Shown: piece by piece, positions 36,538-45,819 of the stretch
How positions within the stretch are numbered: position 1 is the first letter of the stretch
How the letters are laid out: every line of letters begins with the position of its first letter
Origin: an uncultured Fidelibacterota bacterium
GTDB lineage: Bacteria; Fidelibacterota; Marinisomatia; Marinisomatales; Marinisomataceae
Length of the DNA stretch: 64,000 nt
Direction of reading: 5' to 3'
Assembly (NCBI GenBank): GCA_902538565.1
Contig: CACBFQ010000001.1
Coordinates: forward strand, 360,033-424,032
Position numbers and translations under genes: made by a program
Notes under the pieces: generated by a model
The model's input: only the letters and a program-made list of their open reading frames with translations
Told to the model about the DNA's origin: nothing
The model's database searches: none

Positions 36538-37456
36538 TAATTTTCCTTCCCGTTAAATCTAAAAAAACATCCTCTAATGATGTTTGAGGAATATGGATAT
36601 CTTCAATTTTAATACCTTTTTCAGAAAATTTTAAAATTATTGAAGGTAATTCAAGATTGGGTTTGTCGGTAAAAATTTTCAAAGAGTTATTATCCATTTT
36701 ATAATCATATTTACTTAAAAAACTTAAATCATTATTATTATCTTTTAATTGTATTTCAATGGAAGAGTTTTTGACCATTTTTTTTAAATTAGAAACTGTG
36801 TCTTCAACAATTAACTTTCCTTTATCAATAATACCGACTCTCTCACATAAAAGCTCTGCTTCATCTATATAGTGAGTTGTTAACAATATTGTTTTACCAT
36901 CTTTATGCAGTTCTTGTAAATACAGCCATAGATCATGCCTTAATTCAACATCAACGCCAGCAGTAGGTTCATCAAGAATGATGATTTCAGGGTCATGTAC
37001 CAAAGCTTTTGCTATTTGTAACCTTCGCTTCATTCCTCCTGAAAGCTCTCGCATTTTTTTTGTTCGATGTTTGGATAAACCTAATTTTTCTAGCAAATAT
37101 TCAATTCTTTCTTTTGCATGAGATTTTGATACTCCATAAAAACCAGCCTGAAAATACAATAATTGTTCTAGAGGGAAAAACCAGTCCGTGCTAACTTCCT
37201 GTTGTGCAATTCCAACTTGTGATCTAGCAAATCTAAAGTCATTTTCTATGTTTTTTCCAAAAATTTCAATATCTCCATCTGATGGCTTAACTAGACTTGT
37301 AATTGAATTAATAGTAGTTGATTTTCCAGCGCCATTAGGACCTAGCAAGCCATAAAACTCACCTTTATTGATTTCCAAATCGATACCTTGTACTGCTTTT
37401 ACATCATCGTATGACTTAAAAAGCTTATTGATTTTTATTGCTAGATTTTTACTCAT
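36530..37456 (-). CDS. ABC exporter ATP-binding protein
   Basis: A 308-residue ATPase of the ABC-2 (NodI/YadG/CcmA-like) type. Walker A GPNGAGKST is at 39-47, the signature LSGGM at 138-142, Walker B with LDEPTAGVD at 161-169, and the H-loop in LLTTHYIDEAE. A C-terminal extension of about 90 residues ends with LEDVFLDLTG, typical of these drug/polysaccharide exporters. It overlaps the permease gene by eight bases. Its start overlaps the end of the small remnant frame described next. Confidence 0.92.
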   Translation of the reverse strand: MSKNLAIKINKLFKSYDDVKAVQGIDLEINKGEFYGLLGPNGAGKSTTINSITSLVKPSDGDIEIFGKNIENDFRFARSQVGIAQQEVSTDWFFPLEQLLYFQAGFYGVSKSHAKERIEYLLEKLGLSKHRTKKMRELSGGMKRRLQIAKALVHDPEIIILDEPTAGVDVELRHDLWLYLQELHKDGKTILLTTHYIDEAELLCERVGIIDKGKLIVEDTVSNLKKMVKNSSIEIQLKDNNNDLSFLSKYDYKMDNNSLKIFTDKPNLELPSIILKFSEKGIKIEDIHIPQTSLEDVFLDLTGRKIND

Positions 37457-37526
37457 TTGAAGATACTATTTTATAAATACTTCCTGAGAATTCCACTATA
37501 TATAATTCACCATAATTAATCTTCAT
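37449..37526 (-). pseudogene. Probable C-terminal remnant of a PQQ-type sugar dehydrogenase
   Basis: Between ligA and the ABC ATPase lies a 25-codon frame whose residues 6-20 read GELYIVEFSGSIYKI, which looks like the last beta-propeller strand pair of PQQ-dependent/glucose-sorbosone dehydrogenase proteins (pattern GELY-V---G-IY-I). It begins inside ligA and stops inside the ATPase start region (ATGAGTAA). The rest of the propeller is missing. A decayed end of a deleted gene is the simplest reading; a chance frame is possible. Confidence 0.4.
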
Positions 37527-39528
37527 TTAAAAACTCGAATAAATCTTTCTCTTCAACAATCTTAATACTTAAATCTTGTGCTTTTGATAATTTTGATCCT
37601 GGATTTTTTCCTACAATAATAACACTAGTTTTTGAAGAAACAGAAGAGCTAACTGTAGCTCCTAACTTTTCTAATCGAAGCTTTAGATCGCTACGTGACA
37701 AACTTTCAAAAGATCCAGTTATAACGACTTTGTGATTCAACATCGTCATTTTTGAGGTATCATAAGTAGTAGGTATTATCTCAATACCTAATTGCAGACA
37801 ACTTTCAACAATATTTTTATTGTTATTATCGTTAAAATAATCTTGTATAGCTATAGCAACTGTTTCACCAATTCCATCTATCTCTACCATTTCTTCAACT
37901 GTTAATTCAGTTAATTTTTCTAAAGATGAATTACAGTATTTATCCATTATCTTGGATATATGTTGACCTACATTTGGGATACCAAGTCCAAATAAAAATC
38001 GTGGAAAAGTTGTTTTTTTAGATTGATTTATTGAATCAATTAAATTCATTGCAGATTTGTTCTTAAAACGATCTAAGTTAATTAAATCTTCATATTTTAT
38101 TTTGTAAATATCATCAAACCTGTTTAATAAACCCGCTTCAAATAATTGTTTAACAATTTGGGGACCCATACCTTCAATGTTCATTGCATTCTTTGAACAA
38201 AAATGTTCAAGTATACCCACAACTCTTGATTTACAATTTGGATTTATACATCTATATGCTGCTTCTCCTTCAATGCGTTCGATTTTACAGTCGGGATTAG
38301 GCCATTTATAATCACTAATTGAGAATTTTTGTGTATTTTGAGGTCTTTTATTTTTTAGAACCTGCGTAATCTTAGGAATTACATCGCCAGACCTTTCGAT
38401 TAATACAAAATCATTAATTCTAATATCTTTTCTATCAATTTCATCTTGATTATGAAGAGTAGCACTGGATATCATAACACCTGACAATTCGACTTCTTTA
38501 ATTTTTGCTACTGGAGTAACAACTCCTGTTCTACCGACTTGCAAATCAATTCCTATGATCTGAGATTCTGCTTGCTTTGCTTTAAATTTTGCTGCGATAG
38601 CCCATCTTGGAGAACGTGATCTTAACCCCAATCGCTCTCTCTTTTTATAATTATCTACTTTTATGACAGAACCATCAATTTCATAATCTATATGGTTACG
38701 ATTTATTTCTAGGGTGTGATGATATGCTATCATTTCACTAGCTGACGTAATTTTTTTGGATAGTGGATTTACAGGCAGTCCAATTGACTTTAAATAGTCA
38801 AGCATTTCAACTTGATTATTAAACTCAATATCTTCACTACCTCCAATTTCGTAACAAAAAATTGAGAGATTTCTTGAGGCAGTAATTTTAGGATCGAGTT
38901 GTCTTACACTTCCAGCTGCTGCATTCCTAGCATTTGCAAATAGTTTTTCTTTTAATACTTCTCTAGATTTATTTAATTTGTTGAAATCTGAGATGTTCAT
39001 AAAAATTTCCCCTCTAACTTCCATAAAAGTTGGGGTTTTTACAGATTTTCTTAGCTGTAATGGAATAGCATTGATAGTTTTGACATTATGTGTGATATCT
39101 TCTCCTTTAAATCCATCGCCCCTTGTTAGAGCTCTCTCTAGTATTCCATTTTTATATATTAACGAAACACCTAAACCGTCAATTTTTGGCTCTGCTACAA
39201 AATCAACTTCAGAGTTGTTTAGCCACTTTTTTATGCGTTTATAAAAATCATTGATTTCTTCATCATTTATGGCATTAGATAATGAAAGCATAGGAACGGC
39301 ATGATCATAACTTTGTAATCCACTGCTTACAGGATGACCAACTCTTTGGGTTGGTGATAAATCAGTAACTAAAGAAGGGTGTTTCTTTTCAAGCTCTTCA
39401 AGTTCTCTAAAAAGACTATCGTATTCCTTATCAGACAACTTAGGATCATCTAAAACATAATAAGCATGGTTATGATTATTAATTTCTGATATTAAGCTAT
39501 CTATTCTTTTTTTAATCTTTTCATCCAT
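37516..39528 (-). CDS. ligA: NAD-dependent DNA ligase
   Basis: A 670-residue ligase that seals nicks in replication and repair. The Ia domain has the NAD-binding HAYYVLDDPKLSD, the adenylation lysine is Lys115 in EPKIDGLG, then an OB fold (DFVLIERSGDVIPKI), a Cys4 zinc finger (NPDC...YRCINPNC), helix-hairpin-helix repeats (IEGMGPQIV, GIGETVA) and a C-terminal BRCT domain (VVITGSFESLSR). The start overlaps the stop of the upstream lipoprotein gene by 28 bases. Length is normal. Confidence 0.96.
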   Translation of the reverse strand: MDEKIKKRIDSLISEINNHNHAYYVLDDPKLSDKEYDSLFRELEELEKKHPSLVTDLSPTQRVGHPVSSGLQSYDHAVPMLSLSNAINDEEINDFYKRIKKWLNNSEVDFVAEPKIDGLGVSLIYKNGILERALTRGDGFKGEDITHNVKTINAIPLQLRKSVKTPTFMEVRGEIFMNISDFNKLNKSREVLKEKLFANARNAAAGSVRQLDPKITASRNLSIFCYEIGGSEDIEFNNQVEMLDYLKSIGLPVNPLSKKITSASEMIAYHHTLEINRNHIDYEIDGSVIKVDNYKKRERLGLRSRSPRWAIAAKFKAKQAESQIIGIDLQVGRTGVVTPVAKIKEVELSGVMISSATLHNQDEIDRKDIRINDFVLIERSGDVIPKITQVLKNKRPQNTQKFSISDYKWPNPDCKIERIEGEAAYRCINPNCKSRVVGILEHFCSKNAMNIEGMGPQIVKQLFEAGLLNRFDDIYKIKYEDLINLDRFKNKSAMNLIDSINQSKKTTFPRFLFGLGIPNVGQHISKIMDKYCNSSLEKLTELTVEEMVEIDGIGETVAIAIQDYFNDNNNKNIVESCLQLGIEIIPTTYDTSKMTMLNHKVVITGSFESLSRSDLKLRLEKLGATVSSSVSSKTSVIIVGKNPGSKLSKAQDLSIKIVEEKDLFEFLNED

Positions 39529-40466
39529 ATAAATCCTATAAAAACTAGTAAAATTATTAGTAGCAATAATTGTAATGATAAGTTATTAATAACAATTGAA
39601 TGTGCATACATTTTGAAGTGGCTAGTTGCTATATCATCAAAGTCAAACTCCCAATAAATAGTGTTATCGTTTTCACTTATAAATGTAGCATTGGTGTTTC
39701 TCAAATCTCCTGGTATAACAACACTGAAAGTGAAGCCGTCTAACATTAAATTGGTATTTTTTTCAAATTCTTTTTCTAAATCATCAATAATCATTGCCAT
39801 ATCTGAAAAAAAGTTTTTTGGTAATCGATGCTTCATTGGTGACAAGGCATCAATAAATATTTCAGAAGATTTTCTGCTAAATTCTTTTTCATAATCTTTT
39901 TGTTCTATATATGAGATATATGTATCAATTTGATTATCTATTCTATCAAGAATAATTTTATCAATCGTATTTTTTTCTTGGAATACTTTTATGCTTTCAG
40001 AAAAAATATATCTCTTTGCTGGCACTAACCACGATAAATCACCTTCATCTATATTTAAATAGTTTACTATTTCTGGATATTTTAAATCAATTTCTAGATC
40101 TTTAATATTTGATTGAAATGTATATAAATCCCAGAAAAAATATGAATTTCTGGACACATCTATATCATATTGAAGGTTAGAAGAATTAGTAAAAGTTAAT
40201 TTTGTTTTAGTTGGTGAAGATAAAATGGTTTCTTTTTCCCATATATTATCTGTACCACTTTCATTTGTTTGACGTAATGAAGTTATCCAGCTATGTTTAT
40301 CATTACTTGTAGGGTGTATGAAGTCACTATCAAGCAAATCATTCTTATGGCCTATAGAGTTATATTTTACTGAAAAGCTTCCATTTTCAAAAATTTGTAT
40401 ATGGACTAAATTTTCCACACAAGAGACCAAGAAAAAACCAAGAAAAAATAAAATTTTTCTAGGCAT
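39501..40466 (-). CDS. Lipoprotein with C-terminal membrane anchor, unknown
   Basis: A 321-residue protein with no family I recognise. The N-terminus is a lipoprotein signal with lipobox LVSC (Cys16). The middle (about 20-290) is rich in aromatic and charged residues with beta-like stretches such as FENGSFSVKYNSIG and a helical central part (about 160-235). The C-terminus is a strong transmembrane helix (LSLQLLLLIILLVFIGFIW) ending in a basic MKRLKKE, so both ends are membrane-bound. It starts in the stop codon region of the peptidase gene (one-base overlap) and overlaps ligA by 28 bases, so it is co-transcribed. Function unknown. Confidence 0.65.
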   Translation of the reverse strand: MPRKILFFLGFFLVSCVENLVHIQIFENGSFSVKYNSIGHKNDLLDSDFIHPTSNDKHSWITSLRQTNESGTDNIWEKETILSSPTKTKLTFTNSSNLQYDIDVSRNSYFFWDLYTFQSNIKDLEIDLKYPEIVNYLNIDEGDLSWLVPAKRYIFSESIKVFQEKNTIDKIILDRIDNQIDTYISYIEQKDYEKEFSRKSSEIFIDALSPMKHRLPKNFFSDMAMIIDDLEKEFEKNTNLMLDGFTFSVVIPGDLRNTNATFISENDNTIYWEFDFDDIATSHFKMYAHSIVINNLSLQLLLLIILLVFIGFIWMKRLKKE

Positions 40467-41554
40467 TACGAAATTATTTGAAATTCTTTAGAAGTTTTAT
40501 TTAGGATTTCAGCTCCATTTTTTGTAACGATGATGTCATCTTCAATTCTTACACCACCAATATCTGGTACATAAATTCCCGGTTCAACAGTCATTACGTA
40601 GTTTTCTTCAAGAACATCTTCACTTACTTTGCTAAACCTTGGGTCTTCGTGAATTTCCAACCCCAAGGAGTGTCCTAGGCCATGATCAAAAAATTTACTA
40701 TAACCTGCATTTGCTATATGATCTCTTGCAATCGAATCAATAGACTTACAAGACATTCCAGATTTTATTCCTTCAATACTTTTAACTTGAGCATTTAAAA
40801 CAATATCATAAATTGATTTTTGCTCATCTGAATATCCTTTTGTTGCGAATGATCTAGTCATATCAGCGTGATATCCTGCAAACTTTGCACCTGAATCAAT
40901 AACTAGTAATTCACCTGGCCCAATTTTTCTTTCTGTCGGCTTATGGTGAGGTTTAGCTGAATTTGGCCCTGTACCAACTATAGCAGCAAATGCATCAGAA
41001 TCAGAGTCTCCATACTTTCTATATAAAAATGATAATTGATTTGCTATGACCTTTTCTTCAACTCCAATTTTCACCATTGGTAATACTTCAGCAAATGCCT
41101 TATCTGTAATCTCAACAGCTGTTCTAATTGCTTCTAACTCTTTTTCATCCTTTGACATGGCCATTTTTTCTATAATTCCATTAATACTTTTCAGTTTGAT
41201 GTGAGATAAAACTTTTGATAATTGCTGATAACCTTGGTGACTTACATTATTTCCATCAAATCCTATGCTTTGACTGCTAGTTAATAGATTTTGTTTTTTA
41301 ATAACCTCATAGTGAGAGATGCTATCTATGAGAACTTTTGCTCCCTTTACTTCTTTTTCTGATTGTACGACGTATCTTCCATCAGTAATTAAATGTACTC
41401 GATCTGCTGTAATTAACAATGTTGCACTTGATCCAGTAAAACCACATAAATACCTAATGTGTGTTAAATTAGTTACAATCATTCCATCAAGATTTTCTTT
41501 TGCAAGCTTATCAATTAATATATGTTGTCTTCTTTGAAAATATTCAATGCTCAT
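40466..41554 (-). CDS. M24 Xaa-Pro aminopeptidase/dipeptidase
   Basis: A 362-residue pita-bread metallopeptidase of the PepP/PepQ family. A creatinase-like N-terminal domain (about 1-130, with NLTHIRYLCGFTGSSATLLI) precedes the catalytic fold. Metal ligands are visible: Asp in LLVIDSGAKFAGYHADMTRSF (two Asp), His in HGLGHSLGLEIHE, Glu in VEPGIYV and Glu in GGVRIEDDI. It releases residues next to proline. It could be cytosolic, as no signal is seen. Which bond (aminopeptidase P or prolidase) is not settled by the sequence. Confidence 0.9.
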   Translation of the reverse strand: MSIEYFQRRQHILIDKLAKENLDGMIVTNLTHIRYLCGFTGSSATLLITADRVHLITDGRYVVQSEKEVKGAKVLIDSISHYEVIKKQNLLTSSQSIGFDGNNVSHQGYQQLSKVLSHIKLKSINGIIEKMAMSKDEKELEAIRTAVEITDKAFAEVLPMVKIGVEEKVIANQLSFLYRKYGDSDSDAFAAIVGTGPNSAKPHHKPTERKIGPGELLVIDSGAKFAGYHADMTRSFATKGYSDEQKSIYDIVLNAQVKSIEGIKSGMSCKSIDSIARDHIANAGYSKFFDHGLGHSLGLEIHEDPRFSKVSEDVLEENYVMTVEPGIYVPDIGGVRIEDDIIVTKNGAEILNKTSKEFQIIS

Positions 41555-41562
41555 TTTAACCC

Positions 41563-41973
41563 CTACAAATTATCTAGTATGTTTTGTGCTTTATTTTGCT
41601 CATTCTTATTTTTTGAATGACTAATTATCAAACGAAGGTTTTTCTTTGCCTGCGTTTTTTTCCCTTGAGAAATCATAAGCTTGATTAGAGAAAGTGTGAC
41701 TAATTCAGGTTTTTTAGAAACTCTTTTTTTAGCACTTACTACAGGCTTATGCTTTATTGATAAATCTGGATCAAGCCTTTTTAATTCTTTATAAATGATA
41801 TTTTTCTTTTTTGAATTTGTCTGATCATAGATTTCATAAAGCATCAAGTACGCAGATAAAAAATCTTTATCATTTTTTATAACTTCGTTAAGTAGATTTT
41901 TAGATTCTGTGAATTGTGAAATATCAAAAGCTTTTTTTGCTTTAATAAATGTATTGGTAATGTTTGATATCAT
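41563..41973 (-). CDS. Small TPR-like helical protein
   Basis: A 136-residue cytosolic protein without a named family. The N-terminal half looks like one or two tetratricopeptide units (AKKAFDISQFTESKNLLNEV and AYLMLYEIYDQTNSKKKNIIYKELKRLDPD), followed by a basic linker and a second helical segment. It begins in the last bases of the B12-binding protein gene (four-base overlap), so the two are translated together. The partner is unknown. Confidence 0.6.
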   Translation of the reverse strand: MISNITNTFIKAKKAFDISQFTESKNLLNEVIKNDKDFLSAYLMLYEIYDQTNSKKKNIIYKELKRLDPDLSIKHKPVVSAKKRVSKKPELVTLSLIKLMISQGKKTQAKKNLRLIISHSKNKNEQNKAQNILDNL

Positions 41974-42380
41974 CTTCTATACTCTTTGACCCAACTTTCA
42001 ATATAGTCGAGTGACTCTTTTACAGGAGTACCTGGACCAAAGAGCTTCCCAACTCCTAAACTAGATAATTCCTCAGCATCTTCCTCTGGTATAATTCCAC
42101 CACCTGTTACTAGTACGTTATTCAAATTATTTTCTTTTATAAGCTTCATCACTTTTGAAAAAATTGTCATATGTGCACCTGAAAGTATTGAAAGAGCAAT
42201 TACATCAATACCTTCTTGAATTGCAACTTTGACAACGCTTTCTGGTGTTTGTCTAAGTCCTAAATAGATGACATCCATACCTGCATCTCTATAAGCAGCC
42301 GCAAGGACTTTAATTCCGCGATCATGACCATCTAGTCCTGGTTTTGCCATTAATATTCTAATTGGTGGATTTATTTTCAT
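41970..42380 (-). CDS. Cobalamin-binding (methylmalonyl-CoA mutase C-terminal) subunit
   Basis: A 136-residue stand-alone B12-binding domain. The base-off motif D17-G-H19-D-R-G22 (DxHxxG) provides the cobalt-ligating His19, followed by the S-x-L (ALSILSGAH) and GGG (VTGGGIIP) motifs of the class that includes methylmalonyl-CoA mutase and its small subunit. It would pair with a catalytic mutase subunit encoded elsewhere to isomerise succinyl-CoA and methylmalonyl-CoA. Cobalamin supply is therefore needed, but no B12 uptake or synthesis gene is in the window. The ten-base gap to dnaE suggests a shared transcript. Confidence 0.88.
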   Translation of the reverse strand: MKINPPIRILMAKPGLDGHDRGIKVLAAAYRDAGMDVIYLGLRQTPESVVKVAIQEGIDVIALSILSGAHMTIFSKVMKLIKENNLNNVLVTGGGIIPEEDAEELSSLGVGKLFGPGTPVKESLDYIESWVKEYRR

Positions 42381-42390
42381 ACCTTACAAT

Positions 42391-45300
42391 TTAATCAATC
42401 CAAACGTTTGATTCCCCTAATAAATCTCTTAATAAAATTAAAAATTGATTGTTATTTGATACCTTAATCTTCTTGGAAATAATTTTTCTTTCCTGGCCGT
42501 TTTCTCCTGGAATATGCACTACAAAAGAATGATCTCCCTTGTTTTGATTTGCTAACTCAACTATATCGTTCATTAAATCTTTTGATGAATTTTTTGGCAA
42601 TCTGATATTCACCTCATTTAATTTTAAAACCTTCTTGGCATGATTGATAGGAACGACTTCGTCAACGATTAATTTTAGATCAGCAAAGTCGTTTTGCGTC
42701 GAAGTGTGGCCAACTAAAAATACTATATTATTATCTTTGATAATTTCTTTATACTTATCAAAAGCATCATGAAATATAATTGCCTCAGCTTGTCCTCCTA
42801 GACAATCTAAATTAAAAAAGGCCATCTGCTGATTCTTTTTATCAAAGTGTAGTTTAAAGTTTGTTATAGCACCACCAATTTTTACAACAGAATTCTCTTT
42901 TAATATTCTTTCTTCAGAAAAATCGTAATTGCTTAATTCTTCAATGGTATCTGCGTATTTAATTAATGGGTTTCCTGAAACATAAATTCCAAGTACTTCT
43001 TTTTCTTTTGATAGCTTCTCCTGATTCTCCCAATCTTCAATGATTGGCAAATCAGGTACTTTAATTAATTCTTCTTGATCACCAAATAAATTAATTTGGT
43101 TTTTATTAGATTGTTTATCTACTTGGTTCCCATAGTTTATTGCTAAATCTACTGCTTCAAATAATTGTGCACGATTTTTGTTCAACGAATCAAATGCCCC
43201 AGCAAGAATTAAGCTTTCTAATACTTTTTTATTTACAAGCCTTTGGTCTACCTTAGAAATAAAATCAAAAATAGATTTAAACTCCCCATGCTTACTTCTC
43301 ACTTCGATACACTGCTCTAGAGCTTTTACTCCAACATTTTTTACTGCATTCAATCCGAATGAGATTTCTTTATCGTTTAATGGTTCAAAATTAATTCCAG
43401 ATTTGTTGATATCAGGTGCATGAACCTTAATATTTAATTTTCGACATTCATTGATTAAGACAACGACTTTATTTGTATTATTCATCTCACTTGTTAAATT
43501 CGCTGACATAAATTCTGCAGTATAGTGTGTTTTCAGCCATCCTGTTTGGTAGGCTATGTATGAATATGCCACAGAATGGCTTTTGTTAAAACCGTATTGA
43601 GCAAATTTATCTATTAATTCAAAAATCTGTTTTGCTTTTGCTTTTGATAAGCCATTTTTTACAGCACCTTTAACAAACTTATCAGCCATTTTATCCATTA
43701 ATGAACGAATCTTTTTACCAATTGCACGTCTCATTTCATCTGCTTCAGATAACGTAAATCCTGCGATGATGTTTGCAATCTGCATTACCTGCTCTTGATA
43801 AACTATAATTCCATATGTTTCTTTTAATGCTTCCTCTAATAATGGATGAACATATTCAACCTTTTCTTTTCCATGTGCACGTTTAATATATCGATCAATG
43901 TTCTGCATCGGACCAGGCCTATACAATGCATTCATTGCGATTAAACCATCTATACTTTTTGGTTGTAGTTTTTTAAGAAATTCTCTCATACCAGCTGATT
44001 CAAATTGAAAAATGCCTACTGTGAGACCTTTTGCGAAAAGCTTATAGACTTTAGGATCTTCCATATCAATTTTATCTATATCTATATTTTCGTTAAATCT
44101 TTTTTTAATTAAGTCTATTGTTTTATCAATAACTGTTAAATTTCTTAAGCCAAGAAAATCCATTTTTAGCAACCCAATTGATTCAAGCTCTTTCATATCA
44201 TACTGAGTAGTTACATCACCCTGAGAGGATCTGTAAAGGGGCACAAAGTCCGTTAAATCCCCAGGTGCAACTACAACGCCAGCAGCGTGGATAGAGGCAT
44301 GTCTTGTCATACCTTCTAAAACTTTAGCATTATCAATTAATTCTTTATAATTGGTTTGTGAAACAGTTCTTAAATCGGAATTTTGTTTTAGTGCTTGATC
44401 TAGAGTTACTTTTGGACCTTCAGGAATCATCTTAGCTATCTTATCAACTTCTGAATATGAATAACTCATAACTCTTCCTACATCTCTTATTACCGCACGA
44501 GCATTCATTTTCCCGAAAGTAATAATTTGAGTTACAGAGTCTTCGCCATAAATACTTTTTAAATAATCTATAACCTGTCCTCTTCTTTCAACACAAAAAT
44601 CTATATCAATATCAGGCATGCTGATTCTGTCTGGATTTAAAAATCTTTCAAAAATCAAATTATGTTTTAAAGGATCAATATTGGTGATACCAAGAGCATA
44701 AGATACTATACTTCCTGGAGCAGACCCTCTACCAGGCCCTACGGGTATTTTTTTCTTTTTAGCATACTCCACAAAATCTGCTGTAATTAAGAAGTAGCTT
44801 GCAAATCCCATTTTTTTTATGACTGATAACTCATAATCAAGCCTCTTATTTATCTCTCCATTGATATTTTCATATTTATCTTTCAAACCCGTAGAGCAAA
44901 GTGTCTTTAGATATTCATCAATATCTTTCGATTTTTTATCTCCAGGAATAGAATACCATGGTAAGTGATAGTCTTCCATGGGAATTTGGAGATCTACTGA
45001 ATCGGCTAAAGCTCTTGTGTTCTCTAAGGCTTCAGGAAATTGTTTAAATAATGAGAACATTTCATCTTGAGATTTAAAATAAAATTCATGTCCAGGATAC
45101 TTTAATCTATTTTTATCAGATAAGTGCTTACCTGTACCAATACATATATGCACATCATGTGCTTTATAATGTTCTTTTTTTGCATAATGCGCATCGTTCG
45201 TGGCAACAGTTGGCAAATTCATTTCTTTTGCAAGCTTTGTAGCTAGTTGAATGTTTTGCAACTCTTCTGGAATACCATGATTTTGAAGTTCTATGTAGTA

Positions 45301-45813
45301 TCTGCCGGGGAAAATACTGGAATATTCTTCAGCAACCTGTTTTCCTGCTTCAAGACCATTATAAATTAATGTTTCTGGTAAAATCCCCTTTAAACATGCC
45401 GAAAGACATATAATACCTTCGTTATATTTTTTTAAAATCTCCGTATCTACTCTTGGCTTATAATAAAATCCTTCTAAATAGCCGTGTGTTACAATCTTCA
45501 TTAGATTTTTATAACCCTGATAGTTTTGTGCAATTAGAACTAGGTGATTATATTGTCCCATACCGCTAGATCTATCCTTTTGAAAACGACTTCCTTTGGC
45601 TACATATACTTCACAACCAATAATTGGCTTAATATTTTTATCTTTCGCTTTTTTATAAAATGAAACGGCACCAAATAAATTTCCATGCTCAGTTAAAGCA
45701 ACAGAGTCCATTCCAAGATCTGAAATGGTTTCAAGTACAGAAGGAATGTTTTGAGCGCCATCAAGCAAGCTGTTGTCAGAGTGATTATGTAAATGGATAA
45801 ATTCGCTTTTCAT
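42391..45813 (-). CDS. dnaE: DNA polymerase III alpha subunit
   Basis: An 1140-residue replicative polymerase of the DnaE1 type. The N-terminal PHP domain starts FIHLHNHSDNSLLDGAQ; the palm catalytic aspartates are Asp401 and Asp403 in PDIDIDF, matching the E. coli numbering. Further polymerase blocks include GRGSAPGSIVSYALGI, GMTRHASIHAAGVVV and GFNKSHSVAYSYIAYQTGWLK. The finger and helix-hairpin-helix regions precede an OB-fold (about 975-1060) and a short beta-clamp-binding tail. It has no exonuclease insert, so this is not the PolC type. prmC ends seven bases upstream. Confidence 0.97.
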   Translation of the reverse strand: MKSEFIHLHNHSDNSLLDGAQNIPSVLETISDLGMDSVALTEHGNLFGAVSFYKKAKDKNIKPIIGCEVYVAKGSRFQKDRSSGMGQYNHLVLIAQNYQGYKNLMKIVTHGYLEGFYYKPRVDTEILKKYNEGIICLSACLKGILPETLIYNGLEAGKQVAEEYSSIFPGRYYIELQNHGIPEELQNIQLATKLAKEMNLPTVATNDAHYAKKEHYKAHDVHICIGTGKHLSDKNRLKYPGHEFYFKSQDEMFSLFKQFPEALENTRALADSVDLQIPMEDYHLPWYSIPGDKKSKDIDEYLKTLCSTGLKDKYENINGEINKRLDYELSVIKKMGFASYFLITADFVEYAKKKKIPVGPGRGSAPGSIVSYALGITNIDPLKHNLIFERFLNPDRISMPDIDIDFCVERRGQVIDYLKSIYGEDSVTQIITFGKMNARAVIRDVGRVMSYSYSEVDKIAKMIPEGPKVTLDQALKQNSDLRTVSQTNYKELIDNAKVLEGMTRHASIHAAGVVVAPGDLTDFVPLYRSSQGDVTTQYDMKELESIGLLKMDFLGLRNLTVIDKTIDLIKKRFNENIDIDKIDMEDPKVYKLFAKGLTVGIFQFESAGMREFLKKLQPKSIDGLIAMNALYRPGPMQNIDRYIKRAHGKEKVEYVHPLLEEALKETYGIIVYQEQVMQIANIIAGFTLSEADEMRRAIGKKIRSLMDKMADKFVKGAVKNGLSKAKAKQIFELIDKFAQYGFNKSHSVAYSYIAYQTGWLKTHYTAEFMSANLTSEMNNTNKVVVLINECRKLNIKVHAPDINKSGINFEPLNDKEISFGLNAVKNVGVKALEQCIEVRSKHGEFKSIFDFISKVDQRLVNKKVLESLILAGAFDSLNKNRAQLFEAVDLAINYGNQVDKQSNKNQINLFGDQEELIKVPDLPIIEDWENQEKLSKEKEVLGIYVSGNPLIKYADTIEELSNYDFSEERILKENSVVKIGGAITNFKLHFDKKNQQMAFFNLDCLGGQAEAIIFHDAFDKYKEIIKDNNIVFLVGHTSTQNDFADLKLIVDEVVPINHAKKVLKLNEVNIRLPKNSSKDLMNDIVELANQNKGDHSFVVHIPGENGQERKIISKKIKVSNNNQFLILLRDLLGESNVWID

Positions 45814-45819
45814 ACAGTC

